Origin: Acidobacteriaceae bacterium
GTDB taxonomy: Bacteria; Acidobacteriota; Terriglobia; Terriglobales; Acidobacteriaceae
DNA length: 13,047 bases
Direction of reading: 5' to 3'
NCBI GenBank assembly: GCA_003162255.1
Contig: PMMJ01000548.1
Location: forward strand, 1-13,047
Every line of letters starts with the position of its first letter. The stretch's first letter is position 1. Below, one piece after another: positions 7,345 to 13,047 of this stretch. A program made the position numbers and the translations under genes. The notes below the pieces were generated by a model. It was given only the letters and a program-made list of their open reading frames with translations, was not told the DNA's origin and did not search any database.

Positions 7345-8550
7345 TCAATCCGCGACGCCCGCGCGCACGCGTTCCCGGCTCAGCACGGCTAGCCCCTTCT
7401 CCAGATCGGCGATCAGGTCCTCAACATGCTCAAGACCAACGGACAGGCGGATCATCTGTTCGGTCACGCCCATCTTTTTCCGCAACTCGGGAGCGATCAT
7501 GGCGTGTGAAGTCAGCACCGGGATGGTCACGAGCGAATCCACTCCGCCGAGACTTGGTGCCAATGTAAATAGATTCAGCGCTTCGGCCACGCGGCAGGCG
7601 TCGGCGCCGCTGCCTTCCACCTCGATGCTCAGGACGCCGCCCCCACCCGCCATCTGCTTCGTCGCGATCGCATAGTCAGGATGCTCCTTCAGCTGCGGAT
7701 AATGCACCCGCGTCACCCTGGGATGCCGGCTCAGGAACTCGGCAATCCGCAGCGCGCTCTGGTTCTGCCGCTCGACGCGGACGGCGAGCGTTTTGATTCC
7801 CCGCAGCAAAAGAAACGCGGCGTGCGGATCCATGCAGCCGCCGAGCGTGGTGCGCGTGTTATGGATTTGCTCGATCAAATCGCGTCGTCCCGTGGCGATG
7901 CCGCAGATCAGGTCGGAGTGTCCGCCAAAATATTTCGTCCCCGAGTGCAGCACGAGGTCGATGCCCCACTCCGCCGGACGGCAATTGATCGGCGTGGAAA
8001 AAGTCGAGTCGATGGTTGAGATCAGGCTATGTTCCCGCGCCAGGGTCGCAATTTTATCCAGATCGACGACTCGCACCGTCGGATTCGTCGGCGACTCGAC
8101 GTGCAGAAGCTTTGTGTTGGGCCGGATGGCGCGCTCGTGCTGCTCGATATCGTTGGTGTCGACGAACGTCGTTTCGATCCCCAGCTTCGGCAGCCACTGC
8201 GAAAGAAACTTGATCACGCCGCCGTAAATAGAGTGCTGCGCCACGATATGGTCGCCCGCCTTCACCAGCGAAAGAATCGAAGTCGTGATCGCGGCCATGC
8301 CCGATGAGAACAGCAGCGCCGCGTCCGTACTTTCGAGTTCGGCGATGGCATTTTCCGCAACCGTATTCGTGGGATTGCCGTAGCGCGTGTAGTAGCTGTC
8401 AGTGGGAGTGACGCGCAGTTGCTCCTGCATGTCGGTAACTTCGAAGGTCGAAGTCTGATAGATCGGCGTGGAAAGCGGACCGTTCTTTTTGGCAAGGCTG
8501 GTGCCGCCACGTACCGCCTCGGTTTCCCGACGGAATTGATGTTTTTTCAT
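7345..8550 (-). CDS. Trans-sulfuration PLP enzyme, probable cystathionine gamma-synthase
   Basis: This is a 401-residue member of the Cys/Met-metabolism PLP-dependent family, whose enzymes make or break cystathionine or related thioethers. Visible motifs are YYTRYGNPT (53-61, including the Tyr and Arg that contact the cofactor of the neighbouring subunit), LLFSSGMAA (79-87), SIYGG (107-111), the cofactor-nitrogen aspartate in TIDSTFSTP (D181), and the Schiff-base lysine K206 in HSGTKYFGGHSD. Length is normal for the family. ATG 8550 has AGGAG about 8 nt upstream; an upstream in-frame extension to 8685 would translate a palindromic repeat and was rejected. Near the C-terminus the usual SLxxHPA-type motif reads SLVTIPVLTSH, so gamma-synthase, gamma-lyase and acylhomoserine sulfhydrylase cannot be separated by eye. 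Nearby thrC and thrB favour a methionine-branch synthase. Confidence 0.9.
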   Translation of the reverse strand: MKKHQFRRETEAVRGGTSLAKKNGPLSTPIYQTSTFEVTDMQEQLRVTPTDSYYTRYGNPTNTVAENAIAELESTDAALLFSSGMAAITTSILSLVKAGDHIVAQHSIYGGVIKFLSQWLPKLGIETTFVDTNDIEQHERAIRPNTKLLHVESPTNPTVRVVDLDKIATLAREHSLISTIDSTFSTPINCRPAEWGIDLVLHSGTKYFGGHSDLICGIATGRRDLIEQIHNTRTTLGGCMDPHAAFLLLRGIKTLAVRVERQNQSALRIAEFLSRHPRVTRVHYPQLKEHPDYAIATKQMAGGGGVLSIEVEGSGADACRVAEALNLFTLAPSLGGVDSLVTIPVLTSHAMIAPELRKKMGVTEQMIRLSVGLEHVEDLIADLEKGLAVLSRERVRAGVAD

Positions 8551-8562
8551 GTAGAGATCTCC

Positions 8563-8637
8563 TGTAGAGACGCGGCTTGCCTCCCGCTTGCGGTGGAAGG
8601 CATTCGCGGCGGGAGACGGGCAAGCCCGGCCTCTACA
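8563..8637. repeat. 75-bp imperfect palindrome in the leader of the trans-sulfuration gene
   Basis: The outer arms TGTAGAG / CTCTACA are perfect complements. The middle arms GGCTTGCC / GGGCAAGCC and inner arms TCCCGC / GCGGGA also pair, leaving an apical region of about 20 nt. On the transcript of the minus-strand gene the hairpin would end exactly at its AGGAG ribosome site (reverse complement at 8559-8563). It resembles a dispersed REP/MITE-like intergenic repeat; the family identity is inference. Confidence 0.7.
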
Positions 8638-8781
8638 CGAAACCCGCAGCTTCTCAAGATAACCGGCGCTGCCCACCCGCGGCAAGGCGCGAGACTAGGA
8701 TGAATATGTTCTGCGAGACGCAGCTCGCGGTTGGTAATATCTCTCATTGAGCGTCTTTACATTGACCAGCAAGCCACTCTT

Positions 8782-9234
8782 ATGAAGAAGAAACTGAAAA
8801 CGACTTCCCGCAAAACCTCCGCGACCGGGAAAGCGACGAAAGCCGCGCTGAGAGCGACCGTCCTGAGGGGCAAGCAACCCAAGGCCGAACTGCGCCACAT
8901 CCCGTGGAGTTCCGTCGAGGTGGAAGCGCTGAACCCCTTGTTCGCGCGCCACTTCATTGTCGGACAGAACGTCATGCTGGCTCGCATCCTGCTCAAAAAG
9001 GGATGCCTCGTGCCCGAACACAGCCATCACAACGAGCAGATCAGCTACGTCGTCGAAGGCGCGCTGAAATTCGGGATCGACGGCAAAGAGATTGTGGTGA
9101 ATGCCGGCGAGGTTCTCACCATTCCGCCCCACATGCCGCACTCGGCCGAGGCCCTCGCCGATAGCGTCAGTCTCGACATCTTCAACCCGCCCCGCGCCGA
9201 CTGGATCAATAAAACCGACGCCTATTTGCGGTGA
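8782..9234 (+). CDS. Small cupin-domain protein
   Basis: This 150-residue protein contains a single cupin beta-barrel. Motif 1 is EHSHHNEQISYVVEG (79-93) with probable metal ligands H80, H82 or H83, and E85. Motif 2 is PPHMPHSAE (115-123) with H120 as the fourth ligand. The first 35 residues are a Lys/Arg/Thr-rich basic tail (MKKKLKTTSRKTSATGKATK) without predicted fold. ATG 8782 is preferred because the only in-frame upstream alternative is a TTG at 8731; no good ribosome site is visible for either, so the start is uncertain. Small cupins bind a metal and act as isomerases, dioxygenases or sugar/ligand-binding regulators; the reaction here is not readable. The gene is divergent from the trans-sulfuration gene and is followed by a palindromic repeat before thrC. 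Confidence 0.88.
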   Translation: MKKKLKTTSRKTSATGKATKAALRATVLRGKQPKAELRHIPWSSVEVEALNPLFARHFIVGQNVMLARILLKKGCLVPEHSHHNEQISYVVEGALKFGIDGKEIVVNAGEVLTIPPHMPHSAEALADSVSLDIFNPPRADWINKTDAYLR

Positions 9235-9243
9235 GAAAATTCC

Positions 9244-9314
9244 ACCGCAGAGTGCGCCGACATCGCAGAGAAATTGAACAGGAAAATCTCTGCGCGCTCT
9301 GCGATCTCCGCGGT
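9244..9314. repeat. Intergenic palindromic repeat of the CCGCAGAG type
   Basis: The arms begin ACCGCAGAG and end CTCCGCGGT. An inner perfect 8-bp stem, CGCAGAGA / TCTCTGCG, encloses an A-rich 15-nt loop. The element fills almost the whole gap between the cupin stop and thrC, ending about 50 bp before the thrC start. Similar CGCAGAGA...TCTCTGCG palindromes are, to my knowledge, scattered between genes in several environmental phyla. It may end cupin transcription, but it has no U-tract. Confidence 0.65.
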
Positions 9315-9364
9315 TAACTCGTATGATGTATTTATATTTCTGCGCGGATAGGTGACAAGGCAAA

Positions 9365-10801
9365 GTGTCGATCGCTCAAAATATCGAAACCATTGCGAAA
9401 CTCCGCTGCATCGGCTGCGGCGCTGCTCCCGACTCTGCTGGCCAGGATTTTCGCTGCACCGCCTGTGGCGACCTGCTGGAATTCTTCTTTCCCGGATGGA
9501 ATCTCGACTCGCCAGCCTCCGGCCAACATTCCATCGCCAGTGGAGCGCCGGGCGTCCCCGTCCGGCTGAACGGGAGAGACGCCCGTTCCTCCACAGACCC
9601 GGCTGCCCTGAAGTCTCTCTGGCTCAGCCGCCGCACCTCACGCGATGCCCTCGACCAGAGCGGAGTATGGCGCTTCCGCGAACTGCTTCCGCACATTCCC
9701 GAAGAACATGCCATCACCCTCCGCGAAGGCAACACCCCGCTCTATCAGTTGCCGCGGTGCGCCCGCGCGGCCGACGTCGAGGACCTCCACGCCAAGCATC
9801 AAGGCATGAACCCGACCGCATCGTTCAAAGACACCGGCATGACCTTCGCCGCCTCATCCGCCCACCAGCAAGAATTCCGCTGGGTGGCCTGCGCGTCCAC
9901 CGGCAACACTTCCGCCTCCATGGCCGCCTACGCCGCGCGCGGCAACATGCACAGCCTGGTCCTCATCCCGGACGGCAAAATTTCCTGGGGCAAACTCTCA
10001 CAATCGCTAGACTACGGAGCCCTCACCTGCCAACTGCGCACCGACTTCGACGGTTGCGTCCGCATCCTCAACGAGCTCGTCCGCCAGAAGCCGGTCTACC
10101 TGCTGAATTCGGTGAACCCATATCGCATCGAAGGCCAGAAAACCGCCGCCATCGAACTCATGGAGCAACTCGCGTGGGAGCCACCGGAGCACATCATCGT
10201 CCCCGGAGGCAATCTCGGAAACAGTTCGGCGATCGGCAAGGCGCTCGTCGAAATGCGTGAGCTCAAACTGATCTCGCGCCTGCCGAAGCTTTCCATCATT
10301 CAGGCGAAAGGCGCGAATCCGTTTTACCGCAGCGTGCGCGAGTTCGGCGGAAAGAAGCTTGAACCCATGACCGCCGACACGCTAGCGACCGCCATACGCA
10401 TCGGCAATCCGGCATCGTGGAAAAAAGCGCTGCGCGTGCTGCAAGCGACTGGCGGCGAGGTCGAACAGGTCACGGAAGTAGAAATCGCCGCTGCCAAAGC
10501 GGAAATCGGCGCCGATGGCATCGGTTGCGAACCGGCCTCCGCGGTCACGCTCGCGGGACTCAAGAAGCTTCGCCGCAGCGGATTCGTCAAGCCCGGCGAG
10601 TCCGTCGTCCTGATCCTAACCGGCCATCTCCTAAAAGATCCCGATTTCACCATCAAGTTCCATCGTGGCGATTTGTTTGCTGGGATGCCCGACGAGACCG
10701 AGTCCGCTAAGGCAAAATATCTGCAGCGCGCCCCGGTTGTGCTCGATGCCGATCTCGGGGCCGTCATTGCCGCCCTCGACGCGGCCGAGAGAAATTCATA
10801 G
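9365..10801 (+). CDS. thrC: Threonine synthase
   Basis: This is a 478-residue PLP enzyme converting O-phosphohomoserine to threonine, the last step of threonine synthesis. It has an N-terminal zinc ribbon (C15-x2-C18 and C31-x2-C34), found in many bacterial and archaeal threonine synthases. Next is the family opening SGVWRFRELLP (99-109) and ITLREGNTPLYQL (117-129). The PLP lysine is K155 in NPTASFKDTGMTF. A substrate loop reads CASTGNTSASMAAYAARG, the cofactor-phosphate glycine loop is VPGGNLGNSSAIGK (279-292), and GCEPASA follows at 388-394. The start is GTG 9365, with AAGG 5 nt upstream. Residues about 52-77 (SGQHSI...RLNGRDARSST) look like extra sequence compared with the family and coincide with an in-frame palindromic repeat at 9540-9594. 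All catalytic motifs are intact, so the enzyme is probably active. thrB follows 187 bp downstream. Confidence 0.94.
   Translation: MSIAQNIETIAKLRCIGCGAAPDSAGQDFRCTACGDLLEFFFPGWNLDSPASGQHSIASGAPGVPVRLNGRDARSSTDPAALKSLWLSRRTSRDALDQSGVWRFRELLPHIPEEHAITLREGNTPLYQLPRCARAADVEDLHAKHQGMNPTASFKDTGMTFAASSAHQQEFRWVACASTGNTSASMAAYAARGNMHSLVLIPDGKISWGKLSQSLDYGALTCQLRTDFDGCVRILNELVRQKPVYLLNSVNPYRIEGQKTAAIELMEQLAWEPPEHIIVPGGNLGNSSAIGKALVEMRELKLISRLPKLSIIQAKGANPFYRSVREFGGKKLEPMTADTLATAIRIGNPASWKKALRVLQATGGEVEQVTEVEIAAAKAEIGADGIGCEPASAVTLAGLKKLRRSGFVKPGESVVLILTGHLLKDPDFTIKFHRGDLFAGMPDETESAKAKYLQRAPVVLDADLGAVIAALDAAERNS
9540..9594. repeat. 55-bp palindromic repeat inside the thrC reading frame
   Basis: The outer arms GTGGAG / CTCCAC are perfect complements, as are CGGGCGTC / GACGCCCG, and the inner CCCGT pairs loosely with ACGGG. 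The loop is about 9 nt (CGGCTGAAC). The frame stays open through the repeat and gives a peptide containing PVRLNGRDARSS. It lies between the zinc ribbon and the catalytic domain of threonine synthase, a linker position tolerant of insertion. Confidence 0.7.
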
Positions 10802-10942
10802 CAGTTCGACCCAAACTCGTGTATAAAAATCAGTTCGATGTCAGTGCCAATTGTTGGGGACTCTGCTCAGGCCGCGCTGGGCTAACGCCTTCCATTTCTA
10901 TCGTTTCGCCCGGCTGTACCCCGGAGAAGAGTTCTCAGTGCG

Positions 10943-10980
10943 GAACAGTGTTACTGACAACTGGCAACCGGCAACTGTTC
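10943..10980. repeat. Inverted repeat with short CAACTG-type repeats just before thrB
   Basis: GAACAGT (10943-10949) and ACTGTTC (10974-10980) are perfect inverted 7-mers. Between and within them are near-repeats of (G)GCAAC(T/C)G. The element ends 8 nt before the thrB start and takes the place of a ribosome binding site, none of which is recognisable there. The rest of the 187-bp thrC-thrB gap (10802-10988) holds no supported gene. Confidence 0.45.
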
Positions 10981-10988
10981 TCTAACCT

Positions 10989-11954
10989 ATGCCATCACGT
11001 CCCGCATCTTTAGACCGCTCTTTGCGCCTGGCGCTTCCGGCGACTTCCGCCAATCTGGGCCCTGCGTTTGACGCCGCTGCCCTTGCCTTGGATTTCCATC
11101 TCCGCCTGCGCGCCGAGCGTGCGCCCGACTTCTTCGTCACCGCCGAAGGCCGCGATGCGCAGATCTGCGCCCGCATGGAGAACCACCTCATCGTTACCAC
11201 CTATTGCGAGGTGCTCGAATCGGAGAACCGCAAAATAGCGCCCTTGCGCATCCACATCGAAAACCAGATCCCCATCGGCCGAGGTTGCGGATCGTCCGCC
11301 GCCGCCCGCCTGGCCGGCATTGCGCTGGCCGTTCATTTCGGGCATCTGCGCTGGAAAAACGACCGCATCGTCGGCGAAGCTTCCATGCGCGAGCACCATC
11401 CCGACAACGCCTCCGCCTGCTGGATGGGCGCGCTCACCGTGGCGCGCATGGCCAATCAGGTGCAGGCGCAGGTGGTCGAAGTGAAGCCGAAAGGGAAGTG
11501 GCCGCTGCTGCTGGCTGTCCCCGAGGCCCCGCTCTTGACCGAGCAATCCCGCCGCGTGCTGCCCTTCCAGTACTCGCGTGCCGACGCCGTCACCAATATT
11601 CAGAACTCGATGCTGCTGCTCGCGGCCTTCACCCAGGAACGTCGCGACCTGCTTCCCGCGGCTCTCGAAGACCGTATCCACCAGCCTTATCGCGCCCCGC
11701 TCTGTCCGCTGCTTCCCGCGCTCAAGGAACTCACCGGAGATTCCGGCATTCTCGGCGCCGCCCTCAGCGGAGCGGGCCCGTCCGTGCTGGTGTTTCTCGA
11801 TCCGAAGGCTTCACCGAAAACGGCAAAGCAGAGAATCGCCGCCCACCTCACCAAGCGCCGTCTGGCCGCCGAACTCATCCTCACCGAGATCGCGCAACAC
11901 GGTGGACGCGATGGAGCCGACTGGCGCAAGCATCACGGCCCCGCCAAGAAATAA
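10989..11954 (+). CDS. thrB: Homoserine kinase (GHMP family)
   Basis: This is a 321-residue GHMP-family kinase that phosphorylates homoserine with ATP to O-phosphohomoserine, the substrate of the ThrC encoded just upstream. Visible motifs are the N-terminal LALPATSANLGPAFDAAALA (14-33); the ATP-binding loop NQIPIGRGCGSSAAARLAG, the GHMP signature; the homoserine-kinase block EASMREHHPDNASACWMGAL; and the C-terminal GHMP motif LSGAGPSVLVF. Length is normal for ThrB. The ATG at 10989 gives the family-typical start, but no Shine-Dalgarno is visible; a small palindrome ends 8 nt upstream. The C-terminus is rich in charged residues (HGGRDGADWRKHHGPAKK). Gene order thrC-thrB on one strand suggests co-transcription despite the 187-bp gap. 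Confidence 0.93.
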   Translation: MPSRPASLDRSLRLALPATSANLGPAFDAAALALDFHLRLRAERAPDFFVTAEGRDAQICARMENHLIVTTYCEVLESENRKIAPLRIHIENQIPIGRGCGSSAAARLAGIALAVHFGHLRWKNDRIVGEASMREHHPDNASACWMGALTVARMANQVQAQVVEVKPKGKWPLLLAVPEAPLLTEQSRRVLPFQYSRADAVTNIQNSMLLLAAFTQERRDLLPAALEDRIHQPYRAPLCPLLPALKELTGDSGILGAALSGAGPSVLVFLDPKASPKTAKQRIAAHLTKRRLAAELILTEIAQHGGRDGADWRKHHGPAKK

Positions 11955-12223
11955 GGTCGTGTGGGACGGGAGTATGGGGACGGGCAAGGTGCCCCGCGTT
12001 CGCGCCCGTTCTTTGGGCCTAACCTGGGCGAAGGCTAACCGGGGTGGAGCAGCTCGGCAGCACCGCCCTCTGCGACTCAATCTTTATCTATATCTACAAG
12101 AGCCAAGACCTGACCTCGTACACCATGCTGTCGGATGGGGTCGCGATTGTCGGACAGACCTTGGCAGGGGGCTTTGAGTGCTATGGCCTGATAACAGAAA
12201 CTGTCGTTTCCGTTCTTTGCCAA
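11955..12223. other. Intergenic stretch after thrB without a supported gene
   Basis: Downstream of thrB is an inverted repeat, ACGGGC (11980-11985) / GCCCGT (12004-12009), followed by TCTTT, which could serve as a weak thrB terminator. Its GGGACGGGCAAG core echoes the arm of the palindrome at 8563-8637. A plus-strand reading frame from 12044 is open here, but its translation has no recognisable family, no ribosome site, and a composition unlike neighbouring proteins, so I do not call it. I see no other structure. Confidence 0.5.
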
Positions 12224-12248
12224 AAGGCCCGGCACCGGGCCGGGCCTT
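12224..12248 (-). terminator. Intrinsic terminator for the minus-strand gene remnant
   Basis: Read on the minus strand, AAGGCCCGGC - CCGGT - GCCGGGCCTT forms a perfect 10-bp GC-rich stem with a 5-nt loop. The run TTTT ends the stem and continues just past it. It lies 17 nt after the stop codon of the minus-strand remnant at 12266, exactly where the terminator of an original full-length gene would be. Confidence 0.8.
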
Positions 12249-12265
12249 GTTTCAATCACGACAGC

Positions 12266-12390
12266 TTACTGTTTCTGCGCTGCGCCCTTGGCAGTTGTTC
12301 CTTGCAGCTTGTCGTCGAAGATCCACTTCATGGTCTTGCCATCGGCCGAAACTGTCATTTTGATAATGCTGATGACCTTGCCTTCGCGCA
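12266..12390 (-). pseudogene. 3' remnant of a small secreted-type protein gene
   Basis: Reading leftward on the minus strand, the frame ends in TAA at 12266-12268 and encodes EGKVISIIKMTVSADGKTMKW and then, to the end, IFDDKLQGTTAKGAAQKQ. The pattern GKV-x(4)-VSADGKTM, with a C-terminal KGT-like stretch and a final KQ, resembles the C-terminal beta repeat of small secreted acidobacterial proteins; this is recognition from memory, at moderate confidence. It ends in a proper terminator at 12224-12248, which argues that it was once a real transcribed gene. Upstream of about 12390 the frame runs antisense to FN3-coding sequence and loses the pattern, so the N-terminal part is missing. A short intact gene using a GTG start is a less likely alternative. 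Confidence 0.6.
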
Positions 12391-12391
12391 G

Positions 12392-12670
12392 GGAATTCAG
12401 GGCAACGTAACAGTCAGTGGCACTGCGATTGTCGTCACTGGCCACTCCGTCACCCTAACATGGACCGCCAGCCAGGGTGCAACTAATTATAACATATATC
12501 GTACCGCGGTTTCGGGCGGTCCTTATGTAAAACTAGTTTCTGGCATCTCAAACATAACTTATTCTGATGTGAACGTAACTCACAATCAGACGCTTTTCTA
12601 CGTCACCACCGCCGTCAACGGAAACTCCGAAAGTGCGTACAGCAGCGAAGCTTCCGCGGTGATTCCCTAA
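12392..12670 (+). pseudogene. 5'-truncated fibronectin type III domain protein
   Basis: About 92 codons encode one fibronectin type III-like domain: GHSVTLTWTASQGATNYNIY, then RTAVSGGPYVKLVSG, then NQTLFYVTTAVNGNSESAYS and SEASAVIP before TAA at 12668-12670. This is the typical FN3 sandwich of secreted acidobacterial surface proteins, which usually carry a signal peptide and further sequence before the domain. None is present. The frame is open back to ATG 12044, but the 5' part runs antisense through the remnant at 12266-12390 and looks random. The FN3 part uses AT-rich codons (AAT TAT AAC ATA TAT), unlike the thr genes. A collagen-like gene starts 15 nt downstream, so the two were probably co-transcribed. 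Translation from an unrecognised start cannot be excluded. Confidence 0.6.
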
Positions 12671-12685
12671 AGCTCAAGAGACAAC

Positions 12686-13047
12686 ATGAAAAACTATCTA
12701 CTGATCGGCATGTTGGGCCTTCTGTCTGGAAACGCCTGGGGGCAGTGCGTCACCGGCAATCCAGGCACGAACTGCAGCGGACCGCTGAATGTGCAACCAC
12801 AGTCCGGAAACACTAACCAATCTGCGATCACCCTGGTAGATCTTGGACTGCCCGTGCCATCGCCGGCAGTGGGGCAGTACACTCTGTCCATTGCCAGCGG
12901 CATACTTTGGGAATCGGACAATGGAAACGACCATCACTCCCTCGTAGGGTCACAAGGAGTCCAGGGCGCTACTGGGCCTGTCGGCACGACCGGAGCGCAG
13001 GGCGCAGCAGGAGTCCAGGGCGCGATCGGACTCACCGGCGCGGCCGG
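12686..13047 (+). CDS. Secreted collagen-like (Gly-X-Y) protein, N-terminal part (cut by window edge)
   Basis: The first 120 codons of this protein are present and the frame is open to the window end. It starts with a signal peptide, MKNYLLIGMLGLLSGNAWG (cleavage near residue 19/20). A non-repetitive segment with C21 and C30 follows (about 20-87: QCVTGNPGTNCSGPLNVQPQ through the WESDNGNDHHS region). From residue 88 come perfect Gly-X-Y triplets, at least 11 in a row (GSQ GVQ GAT GPV GTT and on), typical of bacterial collagen-like triple helices. ATG 12686 has only a weak AAGAGA ribosome site but follows the FN3 stop by 15 nt. The DNA repeats GGAGTCCAGGGCGC at 12956 and 13010, so copy number may vary by slippage. 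It is probably a surface or extracellular protein; length and C-terminal anchoring are unknown. Confidence 0.88.
   Translation, partial: MKNYLLIGMLGLLSGNAWGQCVTGNPGTNCSGPLNVQPQSGNTNQSAITLVDLGLPVPSPAVGQYTLSIASGILWESDNGNDHHSLVGSQGVQGATGPVGTTGAQGAAGVQGAIGLTGAA

Noticed and set aside
7286..7675. Plus-strand open frame covering the hairpin and the 3' end of the trans-sulfuration gene
   Set aside because: It is antisense to a well-supported gene and begins inside the terminator hairpin.
8551..8685. N-terminal extension of the trans-sulfuration enzyme
   Set aside because: The extension translates the palindromic repeat; ATG 8550 has a good ribosome site and gives the normal family length.
8551..8781. 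SAM or other methionine-type riboswitch in the trans-sulfuration leader
   Set aside because: No conserved SAM riboswitch core could be found; the structure is explained by one long palindromic repeat.
10819..11013. 64-codon open frame between thrC and thrB
   Set aside because: It starts with GTG without a ribosome site, overlaps the thrB start and crosses the palindrome; the translation looks random.
12041..12061. tRNA initiator-Met-like 5' segment (GGGGTGGAGCAG...)
   Set aside because: The D-stem is not properly closed, and no anticodon arm, T-arm or complementary acceptor end follows; probably chance similarity.
12044..12391. N-terminal half of the long plus-strand frame leading into the FN3 domain
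   Set aside because: It has no ribosome site, signal peptide or family resemblance, and it runs antisense through a terminator and a gene remnant.

Overview
The window looks like chromosomal DNA of an acidobacterium (Terriglobia/Koribacter-like). This is inferred from four things: moderately high GC content, a giant TonB-dependent receptor with an N-terminal carboxypeptidase-regulatory-like domain next to a LacI-type regulator, small secreted FN3 and collagen-like proteins, and several dispersed GC-rich palindromes between and inside genes. No mobile-element enzyme, CRISPR array, rRNA or convincing tRNA was seen.

Layout. Positions 1-392 (minus) hold the first 130 residues of a haem catalase, cut by the window edge. 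Positions 601-951 (plus) hold a small Cys-rich, zinc-ribbon-like protein of unknown function. It converges, with a 5-nt gap, on a secreted TPR-repeat protein (957-2177, minus). Only 45 bp separate the start of the TPR gene from a divergently read LacI-family regulator (2223-3368, plus). Next come a 228-bp control region and a 1225-residue OmpA/Oar-like TonB-dependent receptor (3597-7274). The control region carries a TTGACA box and an 18-bp near-perfect palindrome centred on CG, a likely operator, so the regulator probably controls the receptor.

A strong hairpin at 7289-7319 separates the receptor from a convergent PLP-dependent trans-sulfuration enzyme (7345-8550, minus; probable cystathionine gamma-synthase). 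Divergent from it is a small cupin protein (8782-9234). Threonine synthase (thrC, 9365-10801) and homoserine kinase (thrB, 10989-11954) follow. These three enzymes cover the branch point of the aspartate family: homoserine is phosphorylated by ThrB and converted to threonine by ThrC, or an activated homoserine is diverted toward methionine by the trans-sulfuration enzyme.

The last kilobase looks like remodelled accessory DNA. A minus-strand 3' gene remnant (12266 to about 12390), with its own terminator, abuts a plus-strand FN3-domain fragment (about 12392-12670) that lacks a credible start. Both are truncated at their 5' ends at the same junction, as a deletion across a divergent gene pair would produce. 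A secreted collagen-like Gly-X-Y protein begins at 12686 and runs off the window.

The most interesting points are the palindromic repeat translated in frame inside thrC, the candidate LacI operator in front of the receptor, the long hairpin touching the ribosome binding site of the trans-sulfuration gene, and the double-truncation junction near 12390. I did not find a clearly new multi-gene system.
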